NCBI GenBank assembly: GCA_965227035.1
Contig: OZ245724.1
Span: 3,224,001-3,288,000 of the forward strand
Origin: CBDDFQ01 sp965227035
GTDB lineage: Bacteria > Pseudomonadota > Gammaproteobacteria > Burkholderiales > Burkholderiaceae_C
Direction of reading: 5' to 3'
DNA: 64,000 bases
The notes beneath the pieces were generated by a model. It worked only from the letters and a program-made list of their open reading frames with translations, was not told the DNA's origin and made no database searches. Position 1 is the first letter of the stretch; every line of letters starts with the position of its first letter. The translations under genes were made by a program, and so were the position numbers. This document shows, one piece after another, positions 34,136-42,912 of the stretch.

Positions 34136-35890
34136 TCAAGCCGGCGCGTCGCCGTTGACCCAGGTCTTCACGATGTTCGCCACCGCTGCCGGATTGGCTC
34201 TTGCCATCTGACGCGCATGCTCGAGTCGCAAATGATCGGCTGCGACCATGCCGTTACTGTTCTGATTGCCGTTCTGGTTACCTCCGCCCATACCGCCTCC
34301 GTTCCCACCGCCAGGTGGGAGCAGCGCCGGGCGCTCGGGCATTTCCGACACCAGCGTGTCGAGTTGCGATCCTGAAGCGGACGCACGAGCTGCATTCGCC
34401 GCCGCACTGGCTGCCGTCGACACTGCAAGTGCCTTCATCCCGGGGCGAACCATGCCGAAGAAAACGATCATGCCGATCACGACCATCGCGCCGGGCCAGA
34501 TGAAGCCGCGAGCCAGATCGAGCATTTCGGGTTGCTTCCACAGCGGCACCGAGTCGGCGGCCTGCGCTTCGAGGAACGGAGCGTTCATCAGGTTCACCGA
34601 ATCACCGCGATCCTTGTTGAAGCCGATGGCTTCGCGAACCAGCGCAGTCATCTGATCGAGCTGGGCTTGAGAGATTGCAGTGGGGGTGACCTTGCCTTGC
34701 GCATCGGCCACCTTGTTGTAGTTCACCACGATGGCTGCGCTCAGGCGCTTGATCGCGCCGGAGCTTGCACGTGTTGTGCGGATCGTCTTGTCGACTTCGT
34801 AGTTGGTCACGGTTTCGCGTCGGCCTGTCGATGCACCTGCTCCGCTTGCCGCGCCCGCTGCTCCGGGAGCGCCGGTGCCGAGGGTCTGGCCTGCGCCGGT
34901 CACGGCTGCAGTGGTCGGGTTCGGGGGTTGATTCGAAGTCGCGCCGGGGACGCCGCCAGCGTTCTGGACGCCGGGTCCGCCCGCGCCGCCGCCGTTTTCC
35001 ACAACCTGCTGGCTGCGAACCGCGCTCGAATCGGGCGACAGATTTGGCTTGTGCGATTCGGAGGTCGATTCGGTCTGGGTGAAATCGATATCGGCGCTGA
35101 CTTGTGCCTTCACGTTATCGCGTCCGACGATCGGCTCGAGGATGTCCATGATCCGGCGGTTGAGCATCTGCTCGGTCTGCTGGGTGTACTGAAGCTGCTG
35201 GGCATCGCCTGCGCCGTTTTCCGGAGCGCCCGAAAGAAGCTTGCCGGTGTCGTCGAGCACGCTCACAGCCGAAGGCGTCAATTCGGGAACGCTGGATGCG
35301 ACCAGATGAACGATGCCGGCGAGCTGGTTGCGATCGAGCGCACGGCCGGGGTGAAGGCTCACCAGAACCGAAGCCGACGGCTTTTGCTGTTCACGGAAAA
35401 AACCGTTCTGGTTGGGCAGTGCCAGATGCACGCGAGCGCTCTGAACCGAGGAAAGAGCTTGAATGGAACGGGTGAGTTCGCCCTCCAGACCGCGCTGGAA
35501 CGTGAGCTTTTCCTGGAACTGGGTCATGCCGAAGCGGCTGTTTTCCATCAGCTCGAAGCCGGATACCGAACCCTTGGGCAGGCCGAGCGAAGCCAGGCGC
35601 ATGCGAACGTCGTTCACCCGGTCGGAGGGCACCATGATCGCGCCGCCGTCCGAGTTCTTGTAGGGAACGTTCATGGTCGACAACTGGGCAATAACGGCGC
35701 CGCCGTCCTTGTCGCCCAGGTTGGTGTACAGAACTCGCCAGTCGGGCGTGCGGCCCAGAACCACGGCGGCAATGGCAACCGCGACCATCAAGGCAATGCC
35801 CACGCCGAAACGCATTCGCTGCGTGCGGTTCAAGGTCGAGAGCTTCGATGACCAGCCTGGGGCTTGAGAAAGTTCGGCAACTGCGGACAT
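34136..35890 (-). CDS. fliF: Flagellar MS-ring protein FliF
   Basis: 584 residues. Two membrane helices (about 30-48 and 445-466) bracket the periplasmic ring-building motifs: WRVLYTNLGDKDGGAVIAQLSTMNVPYK, SARVHLALPNQNGFFREQQKPSASV, and IVHLVASSVPELTPSAVSVLD. The segment from about 285 to 345 is rich in Gly/Ala/Pro/Asn. The C-terminal FliG-binding tail ends ANIVKTWVNGDA. A second Gly/Asn-rich spacer (about 535-555) precedes that tail. It heads the fliFGHIJK run, divergent from fliE. Confidence 0.95.
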   Translation of the reverse strand: MSAVAELSQAPGWSSKLSTLNRTQRMRFGVGIALMVAVAIAAVVLGRTPDWRVLYTNLGDKDGGAVIAQLSTMNVPYKNSDGGAIMVPSDRVNDVRMRLASLGLPKGSVSGFELMENSRFGMTQFQEKLTFQRGLEGELTRSIQALSSVQSARVHLALPNQNGFFREQQKPSASVLVSLHPGRALDRNQLAGIVHLVASSVPELTPSAVSVLDDTGKLLSGAPENGAGDAQQLQYTQQTEQMLNRRIMDILEPIVGRDNVKAQVSADIDFTQTESTSESHKPNLSPDSSAVRSQQVVENGGGAGGPGVQNAGGVPGATSNQPPNPTTAAVTGAGQTLGTGAPGAAGAASGAGASTGRRETVTNYEVDKTIRTTRASSGAIKRLSAAIVVNYNKVADAQGKVTPTAISQAQLDQMTALVREAIGFNKDRGDSVNLMNAPFLEAQAADSVPLWKQPEMLDLARGFIWPGAMVVIGMIVFFGMVRPGMKALAVSTAASAAANAARASASGSQLDTLVSEMPERPALLPPGGGNGGGMGGGNQNGNQNSNGMVAADHLRLEHARQMARANPAAVANIVKTWVNGDAPA

Positions 35891-36029
35891 GTTTGAAAAA
35901 TCGGTTTGGCGAAGCCGGAATGGCTCTACGCACGTTGCCGATTATTCGGAATGCCGGTTGAAACGTTAGCCCGATAAGACGCGCTTTTGCCCTTCATTTC
36001 AAAAGGCTGGCTCCGGCCGATGTCCCTAG

Positions 36030-36053
36030 GATCACCCCATCACTAATGGGATC
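36030..36053 (+). repeat. Small hairpin just upstream of fliE
   Basis: CCCAT (36036-36040) pairs with ATGGG (36046-36050), and GAT/ATC can extend the stem around a 3-base bulge. It ends six bases before the fliE ATG and would cover the only G-rich stretch that could serve as ribosome binding site. Role inferred from position. Confidence 0.3.
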
Positions 36054-36058
36054 AAGCC

Positions 36059-36379
36059 ATGGATTTACGCCTCACCTCAGTCAATATGCCCGCCACCGGC
36101 GTTACCGGGATCGGCAACAAGGCAGCGTCTTCCGCCTCGAAAATCGGCGGTGCCGACGGCGGTTTTTCCAGCGTCCTGAAAGGCGCGCTGGGTGCCGTGA
36201 GCTCGGCACAGAGCGAATCTGCAGAAATGCAGAAACAGGTTCAGTTGGAGAATCCCAACGTCAGCCTGGAACAAACCATGATGTCCATGCAGAAAGCCCA
36301 GATCGGCTTTCAGGGCGTCAACGCGGTTCGCAACAAAATGGTTGCCGCGTATAGCGAAATCATGAGCATGAACGTCTGA
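36059..36379 (+). CDS. fliE: Flagellar hook-basal body protein FliE
   Basis: 106 residues, standard length, with the FliE C-terminal region PNVSLEQTMMSMQKAQIGFQGVNAVRNKMVAAYSEIMSMNV. FliE joins the MS ring to the rod and is the first protein exported. It is alone on its strand, divergent from fliF across 168 bases. Confidence 0.95.
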   Translation: MDLRLTSVNMPATGVTGIGNKAASSASKIGGADGGFSSVLKGALGAVSSAQSESAEMQKQVQLENPNVSLEQTMMSMQKAQIGFQGVNAVRNKMVAAYSEIMSMNV

Positions 36380-36454
36380 GCGCTGTTTTTCGCGTTCACG
36401 TTCACGTTCGTTTCTCTCCGCTTACCTTCTCTTAAATCCCGTCTCTCTTCTCTT

Positions 36455-36475
36455 CCTGGCTGCCAGGGCGTTTTT
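36455..36475 (+). terminator. Intrinsic terminator after fliE
   Basis: CCTGG-CTG-CCAGG (36455-36467) is followed by GCG and five T. It lies between the convergent fliE and fliT genes. Short (TTCACG)-type repeats lie just after the fliE stop at about 36394-36411. Confidence 0.5.
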
Positions 36476-36541
36476 GCACGCGCTTTCGCACGCCCTCTTG
36501 CAGCCTCCCACTCGCAATAACTCTATATCTCGATAACCCTC

Positions 36542-36844
36542 TCAATGCATCATCTGCTGGAGCTGCGGGTCGAGCATCTGCTCGAACTGCGATAGCCAGG
36601 GCTCGGCCAGCAGGCGGATCTCTGCGTCGTTGCGCAGGATGCGACGCATGATGCGTGTCTTTTCGGATTTGTGTTCGGTCGCGAGCTCTTCGGTCTGCGA
36701 CTTGAATCGCAGTTGCTCGATCAGAATCGCGCAGGCGCCTTCGTAGCGCACCACTTCATCCCAGTCCTTGGCTCGCGCAGCTTCGAGCATCTTGCGACTG
36801 CTCTCTTCGATGGCGCGGTAGTAGTCAAGAAGAATTTCGGGCAT
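36542..36844 (-). CDS. fliT: Flagellar chaperone FliT-like protein
   Basis: 100 residues from the ATG at 36844, preceded by AGGAG and two bases from the fliS stop. It is helical with a Glu/Arg-rich character (DYYRAIEESSRKMLEAARAKDWDEVVRYEGACAILIEQLR) typical of FliT. FliT is the export chaperone for FliD and, in enterics, an anti-FlhDC factor. Sequence similarity in this family is low, so the call leans on length, composition and the fliS-fliT order. Confidence 0.8.
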   Translation of the reverse strand: MPEILLDYYRAIEESSRKMLEAARAKDWDEVVRYEGACAILIEQLRFKSQTEELATEHKSEKTRIMRRILRNDAEIRLLAEPWLSQFEQMLDPQLQQMMH

Positions 36845-36845
36845 C

Positions 36846-37277
36846 TCAAACTCCTGTTGAGGCAGCAGACATGGAATGACCGGCATTTTGCCCGATCTCC
36901 TTCCAGCCCTGCGCCACCGGCTCGATCAGCCGAATGACTTCGGCCAGGGCCGCGTCGTCGTTTTGCATGTTGGCCGCCGTGAGGCGTTCAACGCAGTAGT
37001 CGTACAAGCTTCCCAGTCGGGCAGCCAGATCGCCACCCGCCTGTTTATCCAGAGCACCCACCAGACCGTCCTGCAGCAGTCGCACTGCGCGACCGATCTG
37101 GCTTCCCTTCACCGCCACATCGCCGCGAGCCATCGCACCGCGAGCCGCATTCACCGATTGCAAAAGTGCTTCGAAAATGAGGTTCACGAGTTGATGGGGG
37201 CTTGCACCTTCCACGCTGGTGGACACGCCTACCGATCGGTAAGCAGTGGCGGCGCGGGCATGGGCGGGGGTAAACAT
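36846..37277 (-). CDS. fliS: Flagellin export chaperone FliS
   Basis: 143 residues. The family start is clear: AYRSVGVSTSVEGASPHQLVNLIFEALLQSVNAARGAM, followed by AVRLLQDGLVGALDKQAGGDLAARLGSLYDYCVERL. FliS binds the flagellin C-terminus to prevent early polymerisation. A strong sigma-28 promoter sits 37 bases upstream. Confidence 0.94.
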   Translation of the reverse strand: MFTPAHARAATAYRSVGVSTSVEGASPHQLVNLIFEALLQSVNAARGAMARGDVAVKGSQIGRAVRLLQDGLVGALDKQAGGDLAARLGSLYDYCVERLTAANMQNDDAALAEVIRLIEPVAQGWKEIGQNAGHSMSAASTGV

Positions 37278-37313
37278 TTTGGTGGTCCTATTAGCTTTTG
37301 TTCTATGTTTTAT

Positions 37314-37340
37314 TTATCGGCATTCGGGGCGGGAACTCAA
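37314..37340 (-). promoter_or_regulatory. Sigma-28 (FliA) promoter for fliS-fliT
   Basis: On the minus strand: TTGAGTTC (37340-37333), 11 bases, then GCCGATAA (37321-37314). The -10 element matches the FliA consensus exactly and the spacing is exact. Confidence 0.65.
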
Positions 37341-37412
37341 GGCTGTTACTTGGCTTTCAACAGTGTAAAAACACCAGTTTTATGCACCTTCTTGTGCAAT
37401 AAAAAGCTCAAG

Positions 37413-38852
37413 TTATGACGTGCTCTTGTTCCACTGCGCAATCTGCTGCTTGACGTAGGTATCGAGCGCCGTAAGAGACGCCATTTTTCCGTCCAGGGCG
37501 CTGTATTGGGCCCGCAGTCGCGTCTCGGTTGCGGAGAGTCGCGTATTGAAGGTGTCCTGATCGGCGGTGTTCGACTTCTGCTGCTTCTCGAGCGATGCAG
37601 TCTTGGTCGCGAGCGAGCCGTCGGACGCCAGGATTCCGGTGAGGAATGTCTTGAATTTGAGCGCGATTCCCTTGGTGTTGTCGTTGCCGGTATCGGCCAC
37701 GAAAAGATCGCGAACTGCAGTGGGATTCTTGAGCGCGGTATCGAGCTTGGTCGAGTCGATCGTCAACGATCCGTCTGCCGCTTTCGAAAACGCTACGCCC
37801 AGATCCGACAGACGCGAGAACACGGTTCCCGACGCCTGCGACATCGATGCGCCGGCCAGGCCGCGAATCGCGATCTGAAGGCTGGTGGTTGTCGAATCGC
37901 CCTGCAAAAGCGCGCCCTGCTTGGTGCTCGGATCGTATTTCGTCGCAGCTGCAAGCAGGCTGTTGGCGCCATTGAACGCCACCACAAAGTTCTGGATCGC
38001 GGTCTTCATGCCTGACGTGTCGGTGGCCACGGAAACCGTGACGTTCGAGGTCGTTTCCTGCAGGAGGTTGATGGTCAATCCGGGCAGCGCGTCGGTTAGC
38101 GTATTGCTCGCAGATTTGATGGTTTGACCGTTCACGGTGGCCTGCGCGTCGCGCGCAAAAACGACCGATGAAGAACTCATGTCCACCCCCAGGCGCGACA
38201 GCCCGGTGGTGGTGTCGCCGTCACCGTCGGCATCGGTGATGTCCAGCTTGAAACCTTGCGATTCGCCGGTGGTTTTCGATTGCAGCAACAGGCGTTGGCC
38301 GGTCGAATCGCTCAACACCGTCGCAGTCACGCCGGCGGAAGATGCGTTGATTTTTGCGGCGACTTCAGTCATCGAATCGGTGGCCGCCACGGTGATGTTT
38401 GTGGGAGTCGCGGAATTCGCTGAAAACGTGGGCGGGACTGCGGTGGAATCCCAGTCGCCCAGAGTGAGGGAAATCGTTCCGGCGCCTACGACCGAGCCGG
38501 TGGATACCGCGCCGGTCGACACCGATTGTGCGAGCGCGAGTTTTTGAACTGCGAGCGTGAACGAGGTCGCCGTGGCGGTCGTGGCATTGCTGATCGAGGC
38601 AGTGATTGCGGAGGTGTTGCTCGATGTGGCCGTTTTCGCCGCCCAGAGCGCGCTGCCAGCCAGGACATTGGCGGCGTCCGACAAGGACGAAACGGCGGAT
38701 TTGATCTGCGCGAACGCACTGACTTTCGACGTGAGCACTGTGGCCGCGTCGGTGAGTTTGGTGAGCGGCTGTTTTTCCACCGTCATCAGCTTGGTGATGA
38801 TGCTCTCGACGTCGAGACCGCTTCCGATACCTGCCGATGAAATGGTTGCCAT
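37413..38852 (-). CDS. fliD: Flagellar filament cap protein FliD
   Basis: 479 residues. The N-terminus ISSAGIGSGLDVESIITKLMTVEKQPLTKL and the C-terminal coiled-coil region (TKTASLEKQQKSNTADQDTFNTRLSATETRLRAQYSALDGKMASL) are typical. The middle is Thr/Ser-rich. FliD forms the cap that folds flagellin at the filament tip. It ends 136 bases before fliS, which has its own promoter. Confidence 0.94.
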   Translation of the reverse strand: MATISSAGIGSGLDVESIITKLMTVEKQPLTKLTDAATVLTSKVSAFAQIKSAVSSLSDAANVLAGSALWAAKTATSSNTSAITASISNATTATATSFTLAVQKLALAQSVSTGAVSTGSVVGAGTISLTLGDWDSTAVPPTFSANSATPTNITVAATDSMTEVAAKINASSAGVTATVLSDSTGQRLLLQSKTTGESQGFKLDITDADGDGDTTTGLSRLGVDMSSSSVVFARDAQATVNGQTIKSASNTLTDALPGLTINLLQETTSNVTVSVATDTSGMKTAIQNFVVAFNGANSLLAAATKYDPSTKQGALLQGDSTTTSLQIAIRGLAGASMSQASGTVFSRLSDLGVAFSKAADGSLTIDSTKLDTALKNPTAVRDLFVADTGNDNTKGIALKFKTFLTGILASDGSLATKTASLEKQQKSNTADQDTFNTRLSATETRLRAQYSALDGKMASLTALDTYVKQQIAQWNKSTS

Positions 38853-38894
38853 TTTTGTTCCTAGACTGCGCTTTGCCGAGCGTTCGAAACGAAT

Positions 38895-38902
38895 TTTTCG
38901 GC
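38895..38902 (-). promoter_or_regulatory. Possible sigma-28 -10 element upstream of fliD
   Basis: GCCGAAAA on the minus strand (seven of eight bases of GCCGATAA), 43 bases before the fliD ATG. No good -35 element is seen at the correct spacing. Confidence 0.3.
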
Positions 38903-38952
38903 GACAGGCAGAACGATAACTGCGTCACGGAATTTCAAAGCCTCGAATAGAG

Positions 38953-38992
38953 GCGAAAAAGCGGCCCACGGAATGCTTCCGGGGCCGCTTTT
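38953..38992 (-). terminator. Intrinsic terminator after fliC
   Basis: On the minus strand, AAAAGCGGCCC pairs with GGGCCGCTTTTT around a 14-base loop, ending in five T, about 65 bases after the fliC stop. It isolates fliC from fliD. Confidence 0.75.
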
Positions 38993-39059
38993 CTTTAGCT
39001 GTCGGGCACTTCTACCCTCGGCGAAAGCCCCTCTTGGGGCATTTCGTCAGCGGCCCGAA

Positions 39060-40475
39060 TTACTTCAACAGGCTCAGAACGGTCTGGGGCAACTGGTTCG
39101 CTTGCGCAACCATGGCCGTACCGGCTTGTTGAAGAATCTGAGCGCGCGACAGGTTGGCGGTTTCTGCTGCGAAGTCGGCATCCTGAATACGTGAGCGCGA
39201 TGCGGTCAAGTTTTCTGCGGTCGTTTGCAGGTTGGAAATCGTCGATTCGAAACGGTTCTGGATAGCACCGAGCGAAGCGCGGCTGGAAGAGATCTGTGCG
39301 AGAGCCGCGTCGATCGAAACCAGTGCTGCGTTAGCGCCAGCGATGTCCTTGATGCTCACTGCGTTCATTGCGGTGCCGGTGGAGGCAATTGCTTGCGAGC
39401 CGGGGTTGAATGCGCCGGTGAAGGTCATGGCACCCGACACGCCCGAAGGTGCGTTGTAGGCCATGTTGACCGTACCGCCGGTGGTTGCAGCAGCTGCCAG
39501 TCCGAAGTCGGCGATGGTGGTGCCGGTTGCGGAGCCTGCGGAGAACGAGCCAACGGTGATGTTGCGGCCGTCTGCTGCAGTCAGCTTGATGCCGACGCCG
39601 TCATCGCTAGCAGCGACGCCGGTTGCAGCCGATTGCGCGTTGATCGCAGCCAGTGCGTTGGCACGGTTGGTAGCGCCGCTGGTGGTAGCGCCGATGCTGA
39701 TTGCAACACCGTTGATGCTGACCGAAGCGGTACCTGCAACGGTCGTCGAAACGGTCGTAGCAGCGGAGGCGACTGTCGTTGCATTGGCGGTCACGGTCAG
39801 GCCGGAGATGCCAGCGCTGTTCAGTGCGTTGGTGATTGCCTTTGCGTCGTTGGCGATGGAGCCGAGAGCGTAGGTGGTGCCACCGACGGTGACCGATTGA
39901 GCTGCAGCCGTATCCGAAGCGGTACCGATAGCGGTAGACGTGGTCTGGAAGCCGGTGAACTTGCCCAGGGTGCTGGTACGAGCGCTGGCGATCGAGGAGA
40001 TCGAGATCGTTTGGCCAGCGTTGGCGCCAACCTGGAACTGCTGCGCAGTGAAAGAGCCGTCGAGCAGGTTCAAGCCGTTGAACGAAGTTTGTTGTGCAAC
40101 GCGGTCGATTTCAGACATGAGCTGGTCGACTTCAGATTGCAGTGCTGCGCGGTCCGAAGAAGAGTTCGTGCTGTTGGCCGATTGAACTGCCAGCTCACGT
40201 ACACGCTGCAGGTTGTTGCTCATGGAAGAGAGCGCGCCTTCAGCCGTTTGCGACAACGAGATACCGTCGTTCGCGTTACGTGCAGCCTGGTTCAAACCGC
40301 GGATTTGCGAAGTGAAGCGATCGGAAATCGCGAGGCCGGCAGCGTCGTCCTTTGCGCTGTTGATGCGCAGACCAGACGACAGGCGCTGGATCGAGGTCGA
40401 CAGGGAAGATTGCGTCATGCTCAGGTTACGTTGAGCAGTCAGCGTGTTGATGTTGGTGTTGATGATTGAGGCCAC
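39060..40475 (-). CDS. fliC: Flagellin FliC
   Basis: 471 residues, start GTG at 40475 preceded by AAGGAG. The D0/D1 N-terminal half (SIINTNINTLTAQRNLSMTQ, LSSGLRINSAKDDAAGLAIS, LQRVRELAVQSAN) and C-terminal half (RIQDADFAAETANLSRAQIL, QANQLPQTVLSLL) are conserved. The LQRVRELAVQ stretch is the kind of site recognised by TLR5. The variable middle contains a flagellin hook IN-type repeat (VSINGVAISIG...INAQSAATGVAAS). It is the only flagellin gene in the window, transcribed alone with its own candidate sigma-28 promoter. Confidence 0.97.
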   Translation of the reverse strand: MASIINTNINTLTAQRNLSMTQSSLSTSIQRLSSGLRINSAKDDAAGLAISDRFTSQIRGLNQAARNANDGISLSQTAEGALSSMSNNLQRVRELAVQSANSTNSSSDRAALQSEVDQLMSEIDRVAQQTSFNGLNLLDGSFTAQQFQVGANAGQTISISSIASARTSTLGKFTGFQTTSTAIGTASDTAAAQSVTVGGTTYALGSIANDAKAITNALNSAGISGLTVTANATTVASAATTVSTTVAGTASVSINGVAISIGATTSGATNRANALAAINAQSAATGVAASDDGVGIKLTAADGRNITVGSFSAGSATGTTIADFGLAAAATTGGTVNMAYNAPSGVSGAMTFTGAFNPGSQAIASTGTAMNAVSIKDIAGANAALVSIDAALAQISSSRASLGAIQNRFESTISNLQTTAENLTASRSRIQDADFAAETANLSRAQILQQAGTAMVAQANQLPQTVLSLLK

Positions 40476-40555
40476 TTGTAGCTCCTTGAATTAAAAGCAG
40501 GATAAAGATCCGGCTCTTACCGGACTCACAAGCCCCGACCGGGACCCGTGCCACT

Positions 40556-40582
40556 TTTTCGGTGTGTTTGAGGGCGACCTTA
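40556..40582 (-). promoter_or_regulatory. Candidate sigma-28 promoter for fliC
   Basis: On the minus strand TAAG (40582-40579), 15 bases, then ACCGAAAA (40563-40556). This keeps the exact FliA spacing and six of eight -10 bases. It would give a leader of about 75 bases before the GTG. Confidence 0.45.
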
Positions 40583-40607
40583 AATTTTTATTTTGTGTGT
40601 CCTACCC

Positions 40608-40634
40608 TAAAGATTCCAGCGGTCGCGCCGACTT
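40608..40634 (+). promoter_or_regulatory. Sigma-28-like site pointing towards flhDC
   Basis: TAAAGATT (40608-40615), 11 bases, then GCCGACTT (40627-40634). The -35 is seven of eight, the -10 only five of eight, with exact spacing. It lies about 200 bases upstream of flhD. Confidence 0.3.
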
Positions 40635-40831
40635 CGGACGCTGATGCCGAACTTCTGTAGCTACTTTGTGAAGCTCATTTTTCGTGACTTTTTCTGTAGG
40701 AAGACTTCCTACTTTTATTTAGCAGAAACTGGACTTAAGTTACATCAGATTACGGACTGAAGTTTTTTTCTACCAGTTCAGAATACATACATCGACAAGC
40801 AGCGGCGACCCCGCAACAAGGGAAACACATC

Positions 40832-41158
40832 ATGACCAGTGAACAGATCCTCGACGAGATTCGCGAAGCAAACCTCACGTATCTGATGCTCGCTCAAAGC
40901 CTCATCCGTGACGATAAAGCTCAAGCGCTTTTCCGCCTTGGCCTCACCGAAGAAGCAGCGGAACTCATCGAAATTCTGTCGCCCGCACAGATCATGAAGA
41001 TCGCCTCCGGCAACATGCTTTTGTGCCGTTTCCGGATCGACGACGACATCGTCTGGAACCTGCTGACGAACCACAACATCCCCAAAGTTGCGAACCCCGA
41101 AACCACCCGTTTGCACGCAAGCATCCTGATGGCCGGCGATTACGCAGCATCGCTTTGA
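40832..41158 (+). CDS. flhD: Flagellar master regulator subunit FlhD
   Basis: 108 residues, with EQILDEIREANLTYLMLAQSLIRDDKAQALFRLGL at the start and the intersubunit cysteine at position 65 (NMLLCRF), as in E. coli. FlhD forms a D4C2 complex with FlhC that activates class II flagellar promoters with sigma-70. It is followed by flhC after 107 bases. Confidence 0.96.
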   Translation: MTSEQILDEIREANLTYLMLAQSLIRDDKAQALFRLGLTEEAAELIEILSPAQIMKIASGNMLLCRFRIDDDIVWNLLTNHNIPKVANPETTRLHASILMAGDYAASL

Positions 41159-41265
41159 TCGCTCGAATGTAAATTTCAGGGAGCTTCCGAAAGCCTCTGA
41201 ATCTGCATCCGAAACAGTCCCGAACAGTCTTCAATCGCCCCACGAAATTATTTAATCGGATCGAC

Positions 41266-41802
41266 ATGGCCACCAAAAGTGTTCTCAACGAATCGCGACA
41301 AATTTCACGTGCCGTGAGCCTCATCGAGCTCGGCGCGCGTCTTCAGGTACTGGAGAGCGAGACCGATCTGTCATACGAAAGACTGCTTCGACTCTATAAA
41401 GAAGTGGCTGGCAAGTCGCCTTCCAAAGGACAACTGCCCTTTTCGACCGACTGGTTCCTGACCTGGCAGCCCAATATCCATGCTTCGCTGTTCATGAACA
41501 TCCATGCGTATCTCTCGAAGTCGAGCGATCTGGAAAGCATCGATGTGGTCATCAAGGCGTTCAAGCTCTATACGGAACAGATTTCCACCTGCGGCTTGGA
41601 CGCACAGCTCTCTATTACAAGAGCATGGCGCCTGGCGAAGTTCATGGAGAACAACATGCTTGCCATGACCAAGTGCTCCTGCTGCGGCGGAACCTTCGTT
41701 ACCGAGCCTTATGAAAACTCCCGTAATTTCACATGCGGCCTGTGCGAACCGCCGGCACGGGCAGGCAAAGGTGCTTCGACAAGAAGCATCCAGCTTCAAT
41801 AA
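41266..41802 (+). CDS. flhC: Flagellar master regulator subunit FlhC
   Basis: 178 residues. The zinc cysteines fall at 137, 140, 157 and 160 (CSCCGG and CGLC), the same positions as in E. coli FlhC. FlhC supplies most DNA contacts of the D4C2 activator. A terminator follows 22 bases after the stop. Confidence 0.96.
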   Translation: MATKSVLNESRQISRAVSLIELGARLQVLESETDLSYERLLRLYKEVAGKSPSKGQLPFSTDWFLTWQPNIHASLFMNIHAYLSKSSDLESIDVVIKAFKLYTEQISTCGLDAQLSITRAWRLAKFMENNMLAMTKCSCCGGTFVTEPYENSRNFTCGLCEPPARAGKGASTRSIQLQ

Positions 41803-41823
41803 AGCAACAAGCCCACATAAATT

Positions 41824-41850
41824 CAGCGCCCTTCGAGGGCGCTGTTTCGT
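41824..41850 (+). terminator. Terminator after flhDC
   Basis: CAGCGCCC-TTCG-AGGGCGCTG (about 41824-41844), a stable tetraloop hairpin, followed by TTTCGTT. It separates flhDC from motAB. Confidence 0.65.
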
Positions 41851-41956
41851 TGGGGCGGCACAATCTGCAGATCGGAGAACGCTCGCGATTTCGGTCGCCG
41901 CAGGTGCGAAGGCGAGATTAATGCCCGCATTGCGGTACTTATCTGGCGACTGTCCT

Positions 41957-41983
41957 CAAGTAAGAGCGTGTCCAATCCGATAC
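41957..41983 (+). promoter_or_regulatory. Candidate sigma-28 promoter for motAB
   Basis: CAAG (41957-41960), 15 bases, then TCCGATAC (41976-41983). The -10 is six of eight, the -35 weak. It lies 57 bases before motA, a class III gene in related systems. Confidence 0.35.
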
Positions 41984-42039
41984 TTATATATGTCTCGTCC
42001 TAACTGTCTTCACTGATTACTGATCGCTGATCCTCCTCC

Positions 42040-42897
42040 ATGTTCGTCATCATTGGTTATCTAGTCACGATGGGCTGCATTTTCGGCGGCTACATTGCGC
42101 ACGGCGGCAACATCGGCGTGATCCTGCACGCCTTGCCCAACGAAATGCTGGTGATCGGTGGAGGCGCAGTGGGCGCGTTCCTGGTCAACAACCAGCCAAA
42201 AGTTCTCAAGGCGACCGCAAAAGCGATTCCTGCTTCGCTCAAGGGATCGAAATACACCAAGGCACGCTACATGGAACTCATGGCGCTGCTGTACGACATC
42301 CTGCAAAAAGCTCGCAAGGACGGCCTGATGGCCATCGAAAAAGACGTCGAGTCGCCCCACGATTCCCCGATCTTCAGCAAGTACCCCGCCATCAACCACG
42401 ACCATCACGTCGTCGAATTCATTACCGACTACCTGCGCATGATGGTGTCGGGCAACTTGAACTCGCACGAAATCGAATCGCTCATGGACAGCGAAATCGA
42501 AACGCATCATCAGGAAGCGCATGCACCGGTCGGCGCGCTCACCCGACTGGCCGGCGGACTTCCGGCGTTCGGCATCGTGGCCGCCGTGCTGGGTGTCGTG
42601 AACACCATGGGCTCGGTCGGACAACCTCCGTCGGTGCTGGGCGGCATGATCGGCTCGGCGCTGGTCGGAACCTTCCTGGGTATTTTGCTGGCCTACGCCG
42701 TGGTCGAACCTCTCGCAGGTCTTCTCGATCAGAAGATGGAAGACGGCACCAAAGAATTGCAGTGCATCAAGACCACCTTGCTGGCCAGCATGCAGGGCTA
42801 CAACCCGACGACCGCGATCGAATTCGGACGCAAGGTTCTGTTCTCGACCGATCGTCCGACTTTCAGCGAACTCGAAGCGCACGTTCGCAAGAAGTAA
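42040..42897 (+). CDS. motA: Flagellar stator protein MotA
   Basis: 285 residues, four membrane helices. The cytoplasmic loop has the conserved charged stretch (YTKARYMELMALLYDILQKARKDGLMAIEKDVE), and GGLPAFGIVAAVLGVVNTMG includes the proton-path Pro. MotA5B2 is the proton-driven stator that pushes on FliG. Confidence 0.96.
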   Translation: MFVIIGYLVTMGCIFGGYIAHGGNIGVILHALPNEMLVIGGGAVGAFLVNNQPKVLKATAKAIPASLKGSKYTKARYMELMALLYDILQKARKDGLMAIEKDVESPHDSPIFSKYPAINHDHHVVEFITDYLRMMVSGNLNSHEIESLMDSEIETHHQEAHAPVGALTRLAGGLPAFGIVAAVLGVVNTMGSVGQPPSVLGGMIGSALVGTFLGILLAYAVVEPLAGLLDQKMEDGTKELQCIKTTLLASMQGYNPTTAIEFGRKVLFSTDRPTFSELEAHVRKK

Positions 42898-42912
42898 TCA
42901 CGGAAGCAACTC

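Larger units (their letters stand above)
40476..40831. other. 356-bp divergent region between fliC and flhDC
   Basis: No gene is seen. The minus strand carries the fliC ribosome binding site and a candidate sigma-28 promoter; the plus strand carries a sigma-28-like site pointing to flhD. The flhD-proximal half (about 40680-40790) is AT-rich with several T-runs, as expected of a promoter region under complex control. Confidence 0.6.

Noticed and set aside
37341..37412. Weak stem (GTGT/ACAC) as fliD terminator
   Set aside because: Four-base stems with mismatches; not distinguishable from background.
39225..40469. Cys-rich 414-codon frame opposite fliC
   Set aside because: Cysteine abundance comes from reading Ala/Thr/Ser codons backwards; no domain.
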